A stretch of DNA of 64,000 nt from Branchiostoma floridae (GCF_000003815.2 NC_049987.1:10058452-10122451); one strand, 5' to 3'. Shown: positions 33,527 through 46,030, counted from the first letter of the stretch. Made by a program: numbers and translations. The notes: generated by a model from the sequence alone, not told the origin.

Positions 33527-34018
33527 GCAGGCCCAAAAACCAAGCGAATATGACTAGCCCAAAACAACAAATTACCTGTATACAGTATGGAAATTGCATT
33601 ACCAAAGAAACAAAAAGAAACACAGGACAAATCATACACATACCTTTCTCTTATGCCCACACTCTATACAGTTCTCCTCCACATTAGAAAATTGCATCTT
33701 CTTCTGTTTAAGTTCAAGTTCAACCATGATTGCCAACAGGGTAAAGGAACTTGTACCGAAACTTAAAACTCAGTACTATACAGCTCTAGAAACACCACAA
33801 AGAGTAATAAGCAAACTCCAATTATACCTGACCAACAGATATATAATCTTGTACACTCCCGTCATCTGGCAAACTGTCAGTGCCACTAAGTAACCTGATA
33901 CATTGAAGGTGGCCCAGGCCAGATGATGGTTCTACACCCAACCATAATCTGTTTTTAAAACCAAGCAGATATTGGGAGGATGCCCCAACCACACAAAAAC
34001 AGGATCAACCTATACAGT

Positions 34019-34640
34019 ATTAAGTTCAAGCACTAGGAGACCCAAAATCAAACCTGACCACCAGGACACCACAAACAACTCACGTACCAAATAGCAACAC
34101 AACGGTACCTTGCGTTCCGGAGATACAGCGCACGCCCCGTGCCCGCACAAAAGGTAACCTAAAATGTCAAGTTCAAGCACCAAGGGCGCCAAAATCAAAA
34201 TTGAGCATTATTCAGCCACCGCCGACACATGTGCCAAATATCATTGCGCCAGCACCAGCCGTTCAGAAGATATAACTCCGGAAACACCCCTCTCGGACAC
34301 AAAATTCGACCTGCCGGGTCAAGTTCAAACGCGACAAGGCCCAAAGTCAATCCTAGGCAACAGGCAACAACCCCCCACCCATGCACCAAAAATAGTCGCA
34401 ATCGCGCGTATCGTTCCGGACACACAGCGCCAAAAGTGCCCCCAAAACACCAAAAATGCCACCTGCAATGTCAAGTTCAAACGCCAGGAGGCCCACAATC
34501 AAACCTGAGTGTTAGGCTACCACCCCCAACCCACGTACCAAAAATCGTCGTGCTCGCACCATCCGTTCACGAGATACAGCGCCCTACATCCCCGGCTACC
34601 GAAAAGTTCCCACCAGCATCAAAACCATACCTGCATACAT
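34019..34640. repeat. Divergent tandem repeat, period about 150 bp, four copies
   Basis: The landmark TCAAGTTCAARC recurs at about 34021, 34166, 34319 and 34472 (spacings about 145, 153, 153), each followed by a CC-AAAATCAA block. Each unit also has a CACGTACCAAA-like block and a CGTTCCGGAGATACAGCGC-like block. The sequence is strongly C/A-rich on plus. The 114- and 139-codon plus frames over it are proline/lysine-rich by-products of the repeat. Confidence 0.8.
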
Positions 34641-35464
34641 GCAGGTAATTATTTTGCACTGACACATTAGTGGATGCTTTCAGGATATGCATGGTTCCTG
34701 TACATCTCCAGTAAAATCCGTCCTACACCATCTAAAATGCAGCATGAAATCATAAAGTTGAATATGAGAAAACTGTTGGCGAGTAGAATATACGTGAAGG
34801 AAATTTCCTCTTCTCTGCATTGAGATCTTTGTGATATCTCATATATCTGTAATGAAATTGCACCGTGCGGGCAAAGTGTGCTTATGATTTATAACAACGC
34901 TCATGGTATCATCATCAAGAGTAACCCCATGATAACCATCCAGAGACACAGACACGGTTAATCGATAGGCAGCAGACTGACCATAGAATGTAGTTAAGGT
35001 GTAGTCTGTAAGTCTCATCAATTCCGTATATCATCCATTTTGTGAAGATCAGATTGGCTGAAATAGTCAACGTAACAGCTTGTGAGTTTATGATCTGGTA
35101 GCAACTTTTTCCAATTATATATTAAGACGATGTCGTCAGTCAAGCTATGTTATGCCAATTTATGTCAGTTTGCGCTATCAACAAGTCAATCAACTTAGAC
35201 GTCTCTGCAATGCTATATGTAGTTTGCTAACAGTTGCGATCTTTTATCTATCCCAACGAAGACGAAATGCCATCTAAGGCCGTTAAACAAATGGCAGTGA
35301 GGCACTACTGATACGGCAGGCAGTCGTTTTCTTCTGGAGGTTTTGAAGGAAAATCGATAAGAAAACTTGAAGGTCAAGTCTGACGATCAGTTGGCTTTCA
35401 CATTCATTAACTCTTCAGTGAGAGGATATTACAAAGTACCTCATGGCGAGTACCAGATAAGGTG
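34641..35464. other. No gene seen
   Basis: AT-rich, with one unrecognised 60-codon minus frame at 34839-35021. Confidence 0.4.
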
Positions 35465-35536
35465 TATAAATAGACGGTCAGATTAGGATCAATGTCTTCA
35501 AAGGCAAGTCTTTAGCAACTACGTTTCACTACACAG
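35465..35536 (+). promoter_or_regulatory. Possible TATA promoter with very short first exon
   Basis: GTGTATAAATAGACGG puts a good TATA box at 35465-35472. An initiator-like GGATCAATG lies about 25 bp downstream, and a donor-like TACACAG|GTACAC at 35536/35537. The implied first exon is about 42 nt and would contain only a short upstream frame. Downstream exons were not identified. Confidence 0.3.
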
Positions 35537-38169
35537 GTACACTAAAACTTTATGCATTATCGAAACTTCTTTCGACGTGTGAATAACGACAATGGTTACC
35601 TTCACAGGTCCGAAATTCATCACTCTTTTGAAGCTGGAAGAACGGATACATCATTTTTTTAAACTTAAACTTGCGGGGTTTTGACAGCGATGAGATGGTT
35701 GCCTCTAAACGCATTAATAAATCAATCTTGCACTCTGAGACAATACAATATGTTTCTTTAATACATCTTAAACCTTATCCATCTGTCATAGTATTAATGT
35801 TTTCTCGTAGGAGTTTTGAGTAAGCTACCCAACTATTAACTTTCGACTAGCGGTTGTATGCACTTTCTAAATATTCATTGCCATGATACAGTATGCTTGA
35901 AATTGCAAGGTTAGTTGCCTTGAATTTTCCAAGCTCGTGTAGCTCTTGATTCGTTGTAGCACATATACTGTAGCATTGCAATGGTATTGTTTTCAGGACC
36001 TGATCGTTCAATTTTGAAAGCATCGTACCATTGCGGTACTGATCAGAATGACTCTAGATGGTGGCTGTGCCATATGCTATAGGGACACTGTCGTGATCTT
36101 CTGGAGGATTACTAACTCGTGAATCATTTATGTCCACGACCCTCGTGGGCCATATTTGAACACAGGAGGCTTTAGTTCAGAGTAGTGGCGTTGGAATGTT
36201 TATAATACATGGGCAATAACGTAACTACTGTTCGAAGCCTACAGCCAAAGGAGAGAGTAAGAGGCGTAAGTCCAACTCACAAAATCATTACAAAACATAT
36301 TTGACAGAAACATTAAGTTAATGGAGATAGCATTCACTTCAATTGTGCCTGAAATTCTCCTATCCGGGCCTCTTGGGGTCACATTTTACGTTACTATCGC
36401 CACCATCAATCAGATAAAACATGGATGATGTGGTCTCTTTGAAATCAAGAGTATGTATTCCCAGAGAAATAAGTTGGCAATCAACGCTGTCATTAGGTTG
36501 ATTGTTATCGTGAGTGCAAGGGACTTATCCATAAATACTGAATGTAGTAAAGGTTCTTCCACTGCATCAAAATTTAGCTCTTTCTCACGAGTAGAATTGT
36601 ACTTGACCTGCTAAAATGGGCCACTCCTTCACATCTCAACTCATTATCGACAGAATGTTGTATATGTAACTCGGTATTGGTGATGACACTTTGACGGTGA
36701 GTATTATCATTACTTGCACGCAATTGGACCCGTGATAATTTGTTTTGGCAGCGCCTGCTGTTCACCAATCAGGAGTTGGACGTATCAAGGAATAACTCCA
36801 CTTGTCAACCAGTTGTTGTAGAGAATTAACAGTTGGCATATGCTGCCTAGCAAAAATTATCAAGCTTTAGCAATGAAACCTATCTGAGTGCAGCTCAGTG
36901 ATTATTTTTCCAACTGTGGACCAAAAAGTCAAAATGTAAATCTCAGTTTTGCTCACCCAACATGCAAGCTACTGGAAAGTGTTGCAGTAGTTGGGACGGG
37001 AAGTCACTACGTTATCAATTCTATTTGTCAAAAGGAACTTAGGAAATTTTCCAAGTACATCGAACATGTAAATACATGTACTGTACAAATTACTAGGGTC
37101 TTTCTTCACTGTCGGGACCAGTGGAAGATAAGCTCATCTGTTCATTGAGCTCAATTTTTTTTATTTCACTTTTTTTTTACTTTTCCATCGGAGCCAATTC
37201 CCTTGCACGTTTTGTGATGACTTTTATGTGTGAAGGATGGCATCAAATAATAGCGGTCATGTCCGACATGAGAACTTCTAAAGATGTTTTCAAGTTTAGC
37301 TTTCTTATTATTGATATCTTATGGTACTTCGTACTGACAGTATCCTTTATGTTCTTCACATTATCAACGATCATCTTGATGGCGTCTGTAGGTTGTCTAT
37401 TTGCAGGTGTACGTAGTTGATTTGATTGTTTTAGAAATTTCCGATGCCTCCACACGATGAAATGGAATCTTCCCAATTTCTTTTTTTGTAATAGTGTTCC
37501 TGAAAGAGGGGCGCTGCTGTTAAGTTTGGATGTTTCACGTGCTGAAAGTGCTAAACATTTTTCACAGGTTTACTGCCATAATGATGCAAATGATTAATGG
37601 CCACTTACAGTAACGCGATCTTTGGTTACCAGAGACCTTGAGCACGCCACACGAATCGATAACGCGTTATGAAGACTCAGATCAGTATTTGTCGTCAAAA
37701 TAAGCTTAAGGCTGCCACAATGTCTGAGAGCTTTGAGAGATATTCAAATTAATTATTTTGTCAGTGCGCCTTGATCTTTGTTACATAGATTTTAGTTATC
37801 CAACTGGTTGCATAATTCAAAACATTTATCGCACTTCTATAGTATAGTGGAATAGTGTGATGGCAGCATAAACTGTACGAAGAACGTTATTGAAGTGCAT
37901 CTAAGTGCAGTTCCTTAATGAGGCACAAAAGACTATTGTCTGCACGTGCACCCTTGCGTGATACTCCTAACGATTTAATGCATGTTGATAGCAAAGTCAA
38001 CGGCAGGCAATGACATTAGAATTATGATTCTATTGTGGATATGGTACGGCCTTTGCCATGGGATACACTAGGGAGAAACATTCACACAATAGGTGTCGTG
38101 ACGAGCGTTCAATGTGAATGGTCCAGTTAATAGTAAAATTGGATCATTGCATTAATTCGCGGAAGGTCT
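35537..38169. other. No supported gene
   Basis: The hydrophobic 99-codon plus frame at 37121-37420 and the 86-codon frame at 36888-37148 lie in T-rich sequence and have no recognised motif. The first may simply reflect composition. Confidence 0.4.
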
Positions 38170-38332
38170 TGACAGGTCAGGAAGTTGAATGAGATACGAC
38201 TTCGCCCTTTAAGTTAGCCCTGTGCAAAAATGGAACTGTCAAGGACGAAGGAATTCTACTTACTTTTCACAGCAGGGAGGAAGATAAAGCGTTCAACCTT
38301 TGGACCTAACGTCCCGGTAAATAAGGCTTGTG
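38170..38332 (+). repeat. Dispersed SINE-like repeat, copy 2
   Basis: Blocks in order are GACAGGTCAG..TGAATGAGAT, then CAAAAATGGAACTGTCAAGG, then CCTAACGTCCCGGTAAATAA. All three appear in the same order in the 51.5-kb copy and partly in the 20.5-kb copy. Confidence 0.55.
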
Positions 38333-39074
38333 AAGAATGTTTGGTGTCATGCGATCGGAATAGGTACCACCAGGGAGACCATCAGAGAGTCAGATAGATG
38401 GCGGTATGTCCAACCTCTAACAGAGAAGTTAAGTGATTTATTGAAGCACTCTTTAATGGTTTCTCATTCACAGTAACAATAGATAATTGGTCCTAACTAA
38501 CAACAGTGATTGTTTTTACAATTTGTTTCATTTGTTAACTGTTCTTGTATTGGCAGCCAATTGTTGATAGAATATATTTTTTTGCGTCTTCAACTTCAGC
38601 ATCATCGTATGAAGAAAAGAGAAAAAAAATATATCCTCCTCCTTCTGCTTAATGGCAGTAAGCCCTAAAGCATTTGTCTGCATTACGGAAGAATCTATTT
38701 GAGGTTGTGAATCCATCAACATGACTTATAAGGCCATCGAACCTCCTTTGCACCAAGGGGCACTTTAAGCTGAAGACGAGTTTCAAATCTTCCATTTGGT
38801 ATATCATGGGTATCTGATCTTTCTCCAGCAATCTCTGTTTGTCAAACTTTGTGCCCAGATGGCACATGATACCTAGATCATATCCTCAAGGCGTCGTTCC
38901 GATGCGCAGGAGATTATAATTCAATCTTGTCTGGCTTGATCAGGTACTATCAATGCCGTGGTTTCGTGTTGCACTTTGAAAAGGACACGTCTTTTCTGAT
39001 GCTGATGCCGAGGTCTACACAAAGCTAAAGATAAGTCTGAGAATTTCCAATTGATACGATAGTGCTAGTATTAC
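38333..39074. other. No gene seen
   Basis: Two overlapping minus frames at 38528-38867 have no motif. Nothing else was noted. Confidence 0.4.
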
Positions 39075-39316
39075 AGCAGGGCCGTGTCCCCACCGTTGCC
39101 GCGCTACGATCAAGAAATTTGACAAATCAACGTATTTCTTAGATTAGAAAACGACTATTTAGTATTTCACTTTGTGTGCTTGGGTGTCTTTTTGGTGATA
39201 CGTTTCCATTTTACATGATTGTCCAATAATAAAGCTTAGTCTTAAGCAAACACTATTTAGAAAGCAGCGAGGTCGCAGCGCGATTCTCGTAGGATTGCCG
39301 TCTAGTGTAATGGGGT
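39075..39316. mobile_element. Old MITE relic with GCGAC-rich right end
   Basis: The right side carries GAGGTCGCAGCGCGATTCTC and then ATTGCCGTCTAGTG, close to the inner terminus of the 6.9-kb element (GCGATCGCCGTCTAGTGG). The interior has CACTTTGTGTGCTTGGGTGT at 39168, a decayed version of the shared core. The left side is GTGTCCCCACCGTTGCCGCG. No clear target duplication. Confidence 0.55.
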
Positions 39317-41075
39317 GCTCACATGATCTCTCCATGGCACTGGTATAGTCATTGAACTTACGTGCTCATGTAGAAAAAAGGACATATTATACGTATCAAA
39401 AACATTTCCATTGACGCACTTCCGCACGCTATAACGTTGCGACTAAAGATAAGGATACCTTCACATGCCCGGCTGGTGTATATGGTCATTAACAATATTC
39501 ATTAATCATAGCATTAAAAAATCTTTATCGATCAAGCAGCACATATTCCATTAGCAACACTATATCCCGCCCAAGGCTGATAGATCACATTTCTTCTTTG
39601 AGACTGGTGTGGTCCCTGGATATGGTGGTGATAATGTACCGTTATTGTAAGGGAGATTATTTGATATCCTTGCACTAACATGCCCAAGTTATGTAGGCCG
39701 TAAAGTACGGGTTACAATCATCTGAACATTATTGTCTCCATCAGTTAAGCGTTTCGCTGTACCCTTACAACAGCGTGCGGTACTAAAACAAATCATTAGA
39801 TACATCATTACCGGGTAAAGTCATACGACGTACAAACATTAACCTGCGCCCGTGAAACTTTATTAGATTCTGCCTGTTTTACAACGATCGCAACCGTGGA
39901 TCCAATGTCCTTCATCGGATCCGGCTCGTATTTTTCAAATACTATGCTTTGACCAAAGCGTTGGAAAAGAAATAACTTGCAGCAAAATTCGTCTTTGAAT
40001 GCAATTAGTTCCACTTGTGATGAAAAATGAATGCTAACACCTGAAGGGAGTAGCGAGTTCATCAGAGCGATGTATGTATAGAAGATGCCAATATTGAGTG
40101 CAGCGTACTGCAGTCTTGATTGTCGGCAACCAGTCGGAAGGAACAGTTTTACATTAGAGCATGTCTCAAACAAAGTACTGAAATAATTTCAAAGGATTGC
40201 ATTGTGCTAATATATCAGCTGCAATATGATACTGACAAAAGAACAACAAATATCTTTGACGAATAATGATTTTTATATGATGTCCTTGTGATATTGATAG
40301 CTTTGACGCCCTTGACGTGAGCCCATAGTATCCTATGATGCTGTCTGAAATACAGTCAATTTAGTTACATTTAAATCGGATTTAGAATGTGTGTAGTAGA
40401 TTGATATTTTGACGACCAAAGAAACCCATGGTCTATTCGTATTTCTGTCACGGCAATATGATAGAGTATGTAACGTGCATACACCGTAAAAGGAACTGTT
40501 CCACTCCATTAGTCTTTCTGTCGCGCGACCAAGGACATTTTATAATTACTTGTCAGTAAATCACTACTGACTGCAGTTTCATTTGTCTGCCATATTTCAA
40601 AATGCATCCCTTGTGGAATATTCAATTAGGCCGCCACTTACTCTAATCCACCAATATTAGCTCTCACGGGGAGGTGAGCGGTGGCTGTTATTACAACACC
40701 TCTTTTTGTGCAAGGGCACTCGTTCTTTAAGGTAGGGTTGCATCCATGGTTATGTTTCTGTAATAATGTAATATTAAGCGTAAAGGTTACTCCGACCTTT
40801 ACATCTTGCGTGGCCCGTCGTGGGATGTTTCCGCCTTTATGCGGTGTTACCACTGTTTATTCCGCTGCTTAAGGAACCCGCCAACTCGTGTTAGAGGTCG
40901 GTGCTTTGCGTCGCGGAAGTTGTCTTATATCGATTCGTTTTTTTTTTTTACTAGTGAGAAGATCCCAAACGGATGAGATCGACCTACTTCTTCGTTCTTT
41001 TTCAGAATGCAATAGTAACGTGTGGTGCTACCAGTGACCGCAGTCTGCAATGAGAGTAGAGGGGGAAATCGTGCG
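39317..41075. other. No supported gene; GC-richer toward the end
   Basis: A 121-codon minus frame at 39808-40173 (MFETCSNVKLFLPTGCRQSR at its start) is long for this window but has no recognised domain and no splice signals of its own. From about 40870 the sequence becomes CpG-richer (GCTTTGCGTCGCGGAAG). Confidence 0.35.
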
Positions 41076-41155
41076 ATGGACTGTCGTTCACAGCCGCCGT
41101 ATGGATACGGGTTAGCAGCGCATGTGACGACTGTATGTTGCCTTTGTTTGCGCAG
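41076..41155 (+). CDS. Weak candidate first coding exon
   Basis: An ATG in good context (GTGCGATGG) at 41076 opens 26 codons (MDCRSQPPYGYGLAAHVTTV, then a cysteine-rich end) up to a strong donor, TGCGCAG|GTACGT, at 41155/41156, phase 2. The region is CpG-richer than its surroundings, which fits a 5' gene end. No promoter motif and no second exon were identified, and a minus-strand frame overlaps. Chance remains the main alternative. Confidence 0.22.
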
Positions 41156-42031
41156 GTACGTGTTTTGCTTCACTGAACACAGTTCGCTTGCCAACGTGAA
41201 TTATTGGTTGTAAAAGGTCGGTTCCCGAGGTGGCAAACTCATTCGTGGCCGATTAGATTCACCCGTGCAAATCCGGAAGACTTGGTCGCGCACGCTCGCG
41301 AGTGATGGGGGACACATTGCCAAAGCTGCGTTCCTTTGTGTACGTTATCCCACGCACATCAAAAGTAACTTCCGTCTACTCTTCCCTTTGAGTACTTACT
41401 CCAAGGCCGACAGGAATGGCTCTGAATGCCTTATAAAAGTCAGCATATTTATAAATCAGTCCATCTTTGAATGGATATAGCACCATCTCAGAGAACGGGA
41501 TTACGTTTCCTCGAGCATGAGCAAGTTTTCAGTGATAGCCTCTGGCTTTAGAACAATTCCATTATGGCAAGGATATCTAGTTAAGTATTGCCTACAGACC
41601 TTGTGTGCTTTTTGTACTTTGGCCCTGGATTATAAGAATGTATTTTACCGTTGCAAGGCAAACTTACGCCATTCTCTATAGTATTCTGTAATCCCAAGTG
41701 CTTTTCCATGGTCATCTATTGAAGTGCACTTCGCTATTCCATAGCCTTTTCAGATGGGTAAAAGACAAACTTATCAGTCTAATGGGGTATCTTTAAGTCT
41801 CAGCAACATCTCTTCCTGGGAATAACACTTATTTAAGCCATTGGTCGGCATAGTGGAATGGCCACCTGTCCTGACTTGTAAGGGTTGAGGACTTCTGTCA
41901 GTGATATAAGAGCTTGCTGAGGATGATGCCATTTACCAGACACCATCTGCCGCTTCTCGGGTTGCTCAGCCTCAAGTCCATGTCTTTTTTGTGGTACTGG
42001 AACATACTATACTATCCAATCCCCGTTAATG
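41156..42031. other. No supported gene
   Basis: A CpG-containing stretch at 41280-41305 (GGTCGCGCACGCTCGCGAG), otherwise nothing recognised. Confidence 0.35.
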
Positions 42032-42190
42032 CCACGGTCACATTTCCAAACCGGGGCTCACCCGAGAAGCTTTCGGGAACTAAAAAATAACAGAACTGTG
42101 AACTGTGAAATATTAAGCATCGTTTGTGCATATTTCTTGATGAATTCTACGTTTCAACAAACATCTTGGCTGGGCCCCGTTTGTGAAAGA
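42032..42190. mobile_element. Short MITE, ATTTCCAAACCGGG family, copy 2
   Basis: GTCACATTTCCAAACCGGGG at 42041 matches the left end of the 7.5-kb element. The opposite end is a decayed inverse (CTGGGCCCCGTTTGTGAAAG at 42173). Interior AT-rich. Confidence 0.5.
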
Positions 42191-43229
42191 TTACCTTAGC
42201 GTTTACCACAGTTCTATGAAAACTGTTTTGGGATTGTTGTTTTAAAATGTGCTAACACTGGTCTTTAATGATGAACGATCTATCAATCTCTTACCTAACG
42301 TTACCAACTTTTATGAAATAAACATGAACAAGCAAGCTTACAAGATAGAACAGTATAACAGGCAACCCTAAAGGAATGTTGAACATTACATGTTCAAACT
42401 TGTTACCACCGGCTTCAAACCGAAAAACACACTCCGTGCCAAAACTATGCCGTAAAGGGTGTAAAAATCCTGGAATGTCTGTCTAAATTGCTCTTCTGTA
42501 GCATATGGTGGGTGAAGTTTACGACATAATTACTATCTAAGGGTCGTTTTATTATCTCTAAGCCTTCCCAGTGTCGTAGGTTACATTTACTTTGAAGTCA
42601 TCAAAGACGTAAGGTATCTCGGATACCAAGCAAATGAATATTTAAAAAAAAAAAAAGAAAATGATATTGAATTTGATTTGCGATATAAGATTAAATTTTA
42701 TTTACAGTACATATACATGATTGTGTACTCTGGATGACGGGGATAGGCCTGGTCGTGACATGATTGTGTTTCTCTCACTAATTGCTCCGATGACTACCAT
42801 TAGCTATTATGGCTTACAGTCTTTCATTCATTATTGAGTAATAAAACCAATGCATTTGATTTGTCAGACAAATTCGTTCCGTAACGGCTGTGTACGTACG
42901 TGTGTTCAACATTCAGAGACACTGGATAAAATGGCTAAAATTAAAAGAATGTAGGCTGTTAACGTTGCCATTTTATATTGAAGAAAAATAACATTATAGG
43001 AAATAGTCTTTTGCATAAGGTGCAAAGTTAAGGACCTCATCGAAATCCGATGGTCGAACAAAAGTAAAATCTGTGATAAGCCTTCAGATATTGATTTTGT
43101 AATTCTTGATTAACGAAAATATCACAATGGACCTAATTCTCATCACATGTTTTATTTATCGATATTATTCAGGAACAAAGTCCTTATCACACATTGTGCC
43201 TTATACCAGAAGCTGTCATGAAATAAAAA
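42191..43229. other. No gene seen
   Basis: AT-rich with an A-run at 42642-42655 and no supported feature. Confidence 0.4.
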
Positions 43230-43325
43230 GTTATCCCAATACGAATGTAAAAATTCGATAAACCGATTTGTACCAACGAGCCATTTGTCAGATAAGACAA
43301 ATTCATCGTTTAATCAAATCGATCT
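43230..43325. repeat. Dispersed repeat (AATAAACCAATTTGT family), copy 3
   Basis: AAATTCGATAAACCGATTTG is followed by ACAAATTCATCGTTTAATCA, matching the two halves of the 5.9-kb copy in order. Confidence 0.6.
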
Positions 43326-44172
43326 GTGTATTCATAGTCCCCTGTCTTGGCATGCTCGTCTGAAATTAACAACACACAATCCATTACCTGGAATCACCTA
43401 TGTCATCCACACTGTTTAGGAAAGCAGACATGTGCCCTTAAAACTGCCTGGAAAGTTTCATTCATTTGAGTTATGAGTAGCTTCTGCGAGAGGACAGGCA
43501 ACAAAGAATAGACCTAGAGGTGGTGGGCGTGCAGAAAAGGCAAACGTCCAGCCAAATGGAAATAGACGTTTTCTGGATTCTTTCCAAAAGAGCACTTCCT
43601 TCGAACGGCTTCCGGCTCTCATTTCTTACAAGTTGCCTTCTTAGTTTTCCTGAGATCAATTATCCTCCCAACAGCATTAAGAATGTCATGTGAGCAGAAC
43701 GTGCTTACGTAGAAGGGCATATATGTTATGCCTAGTAAACCTTTTAACATCTACTGCAATAGTTTGCCCACCTGCCTATGTAGGTTTTCTGAATTGTGAT
43801 GATAGAACTTATATACTACAGTAATTAGATGGTCTCTGTAATGACAGAGGAGTAGCAGAATGAATTTTCACCAACTACCATAAACGGAACCTTATCAGTA
43901 AACTTCGTTAGTTCAGTACACAGCTGGTGGAATGTCGCTTCATCCTTTCAATTTACACTACCGTAATTGCATACATTCTTCTTAACTTTGAAGCAATCTT
44001 ACTTCAAAAACTAACCGTCTGAACTTTAAAATTACGTAAGCTACTCTTCCGATAACGCGAGTGTTTGAATCTTGTGGAAAAAAGTTTCCTCTCCTTTCCA
44101 CACGTACCATCGCGTGAGGTCAAATATCATGAGCTGTAAAGGATCGCGACTGCATTATTTATCCGGCGGCAC
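43326..44172. other. No gene seen
   Basis: One 62-codon minus frame at 43471-43659 without motif. Otherwise AT-rich sequence. Confidence 0.4.
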
Positions 44173-44379
44173 TATAAAAGATTCAAGCCGCCTTGCCCTG
44201 GCACACCTGTCGGGTTGTAGGTGTCAATGGCGTTAATTGGATTTGCACAGTCGCCGATCGTACAGCTTGTGTGCATCGATTCCTTGGAGACTCCCTGGGC
44301 TGATATCAAATTCTCAGCTTCCAGGAACTACTTAGTCATACTTTCCAGACTATTTATTAGTGATAGTCGACTTCGATAA
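44173..44379 (+). promoter_or_regulatory. Possible TATA promoter with 50-codon frame just downstream
   Basis: TATAAAAG at 44173-44180 lies between the inverted hexamers GGCGGC and GCCGCC. About 47 bp downstream an ATG at 44227 opens a 50-codon frame (MALIGFAQSPIVQLVCIDSL at its start) ending at TAA 44377-44379. The frame has no recognised motif, and part of the sequence resembles 17160-17220, so it may belong to a dispersed repeat. The promoter is plausible by spacing only. Confidence 0.22.
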
Positions 44380-45805
44380 ATCTTTGGACCAATTCTACAC
44401 TGCCTGGAGGGAACACTAGTGAGTTTGCGAGAAAATCGGCGGGCTCATTCAAACAAGAAGTAGGTGGATGATTTGCAGGTAATTCAATGAAATGCCAACT
44501 AGTATAAAGGCATTTTCTTACATGTGGTCAGCCGATCAACATATCACTAAGTTACATTGTTTCTTGTTGGCTAAGGATGCGTAGCAATACATACAGGGTA
44601 ATATCTAATGGGATGAATCTTTGGATGAGAAAGGGGACAATTCTTAAGACGTTCTATTGCGGACCTTTGCTGTTATGTTGAAAGCAAATTTAAAACACCT
44701 GCATCTGTCAATCGGGGGTAACAATCTTCATACTTTGCTTAAACGACGTTTGCACCTATGGAATATTTCAGCCTTTTATGACATTTATCACACACGTATA
44801 AACTTAACAGGAAAATCTGTTAGCGTGCAAGCTACAGACCTTGACATTTTAGATTCTGGTTAAGTTCATGGAAAGCGTATGGCAGGGGGGAGAAGAGGAA
44901 TTGATTTGATGTAGCATAGGATTGCAGAGACGTGGTAGACGACATTAACAATGAATTGTTAAAGACAGCATTTTTATTATTATTTGGGATTTCCAAGCTA
45001 AGCATTGTTATTAAGCTAAATAACTTAGCGGTTAAAATTCAGTCCCAGGTAAGCTTCATACACTGCACAAAAAGTGGAATTTACCCATAGCGATAAATGC
45101 CGACCGGTTAAGAATGACAATGTTAGCTTTTACAAACATTACATACTTACCCGACATTTACCGTCATTGGTTAATCCCACTTCTCATGCAGTGAATCATA
45201 TCACAACCTATTAATAAGTCAATATTCGTAAGAAAATGTTTTTCTCAAGGCTGCAAAACTTTTCGGACAAGTATGGCACTTACAAGACATGACATGCAAT
45301 TGGTACCCACACATCATTCCCTCAACTACACATCATCATGATCATACACAGCGAAGCAATAAGTGAGCCGTTGAATCTTTTAAACCCATTTTGGCTAGTG
45401 TACGTTGGTGACCAAAGTTTTGCAATAGATAGCTATTGACTCGGAACCCTTGGTAAAATTATCTGATATAAGATATGGCAATATTTTATAAGCGTTGGTT
45501 CGGTATTGATCAGTGATCTCTTTCAATGCCAAGTCTTGTGGTGTCCTTAAACGACGCCAAAAGGATATAATACTATTCAGAGTCATCCAACGTTTAAGAT
45601 ATATGATACCCATCTTTTGTAAACAGATGCGGCATAAAAATCGAAGCTCGTAAGTTGTAAAGATAATTGAAGACGTTGAATATAACGCTTCCCAGTGTTA
45701 ATCCTCTAAAATTTAAACCCATTCATAGTGTTACAGAAAATATTTGATTTACACTACAATAGACATCCCCGCGTTACCATCTGTGGCTATTTCCTGTTTG
45801 TACAT
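44380..45805. other. No supported gene
   Basis: A 72-codon minus ATG frame at 45395-45613 and a 68-codon plus frame at 44657-44863 have no recognised motif or splice context. Confidence 0.4.
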
Positions 45806-46030
45806 CCCCACTCCACTAGGACGGCGACCTCCCTGCGACCGACAATTGGACAGATTAATACAGAATTTCCAAGATGAAAAATAAAAATTTACGCTTTCCG
45901 TATTTTATTGTCTCTTAAGTCACACTTTTAAATTTTGCTTCATATTGCAATTATGAAGTTAAGAATAAAACAAATCCAATCTAAGTAGCAGCAAGATCGC
46001 AGCGCGGCCGCCGTCTGAGGGCGGTCGGCT
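45806..46030. mobile_element. MITE relic, CCACTAGGACGGCG family
   Basis: The left end, CCCCACTCCACTAGGACGGC, matches the start of the 6.9-kb element and continues through ACCTCCCTGCGACC. The interior has CGTATTTTATTGTCTCTTAA and then GTCACACTTTTA (the shared core). The right end is GATCGCAGCGCGGCCGCCGT, the expected inverse type. Limits are approximate and the duplication is not clear. Confidence 0.65.

Noticed and set aside
34164-34648. 114- and 139-codon plus-strand frames rich in proline, glutamine and lysine
   Set aside because: They lie wholly in the divergent tandem array; the frame is not kept between units.
37121-37420. 99-codon hydrophobic frame resembling a membrane protein piece
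   Set aside because: It lies in T-rich DNA where hydrophobic translations are expected; no family motif or splice context.
39808-40173. 121-codon minus-strand frame
   Set aside because: Long for this window but no recognised domain, no clear promoter or splice sites; kept only as a remark in the surrounding region.
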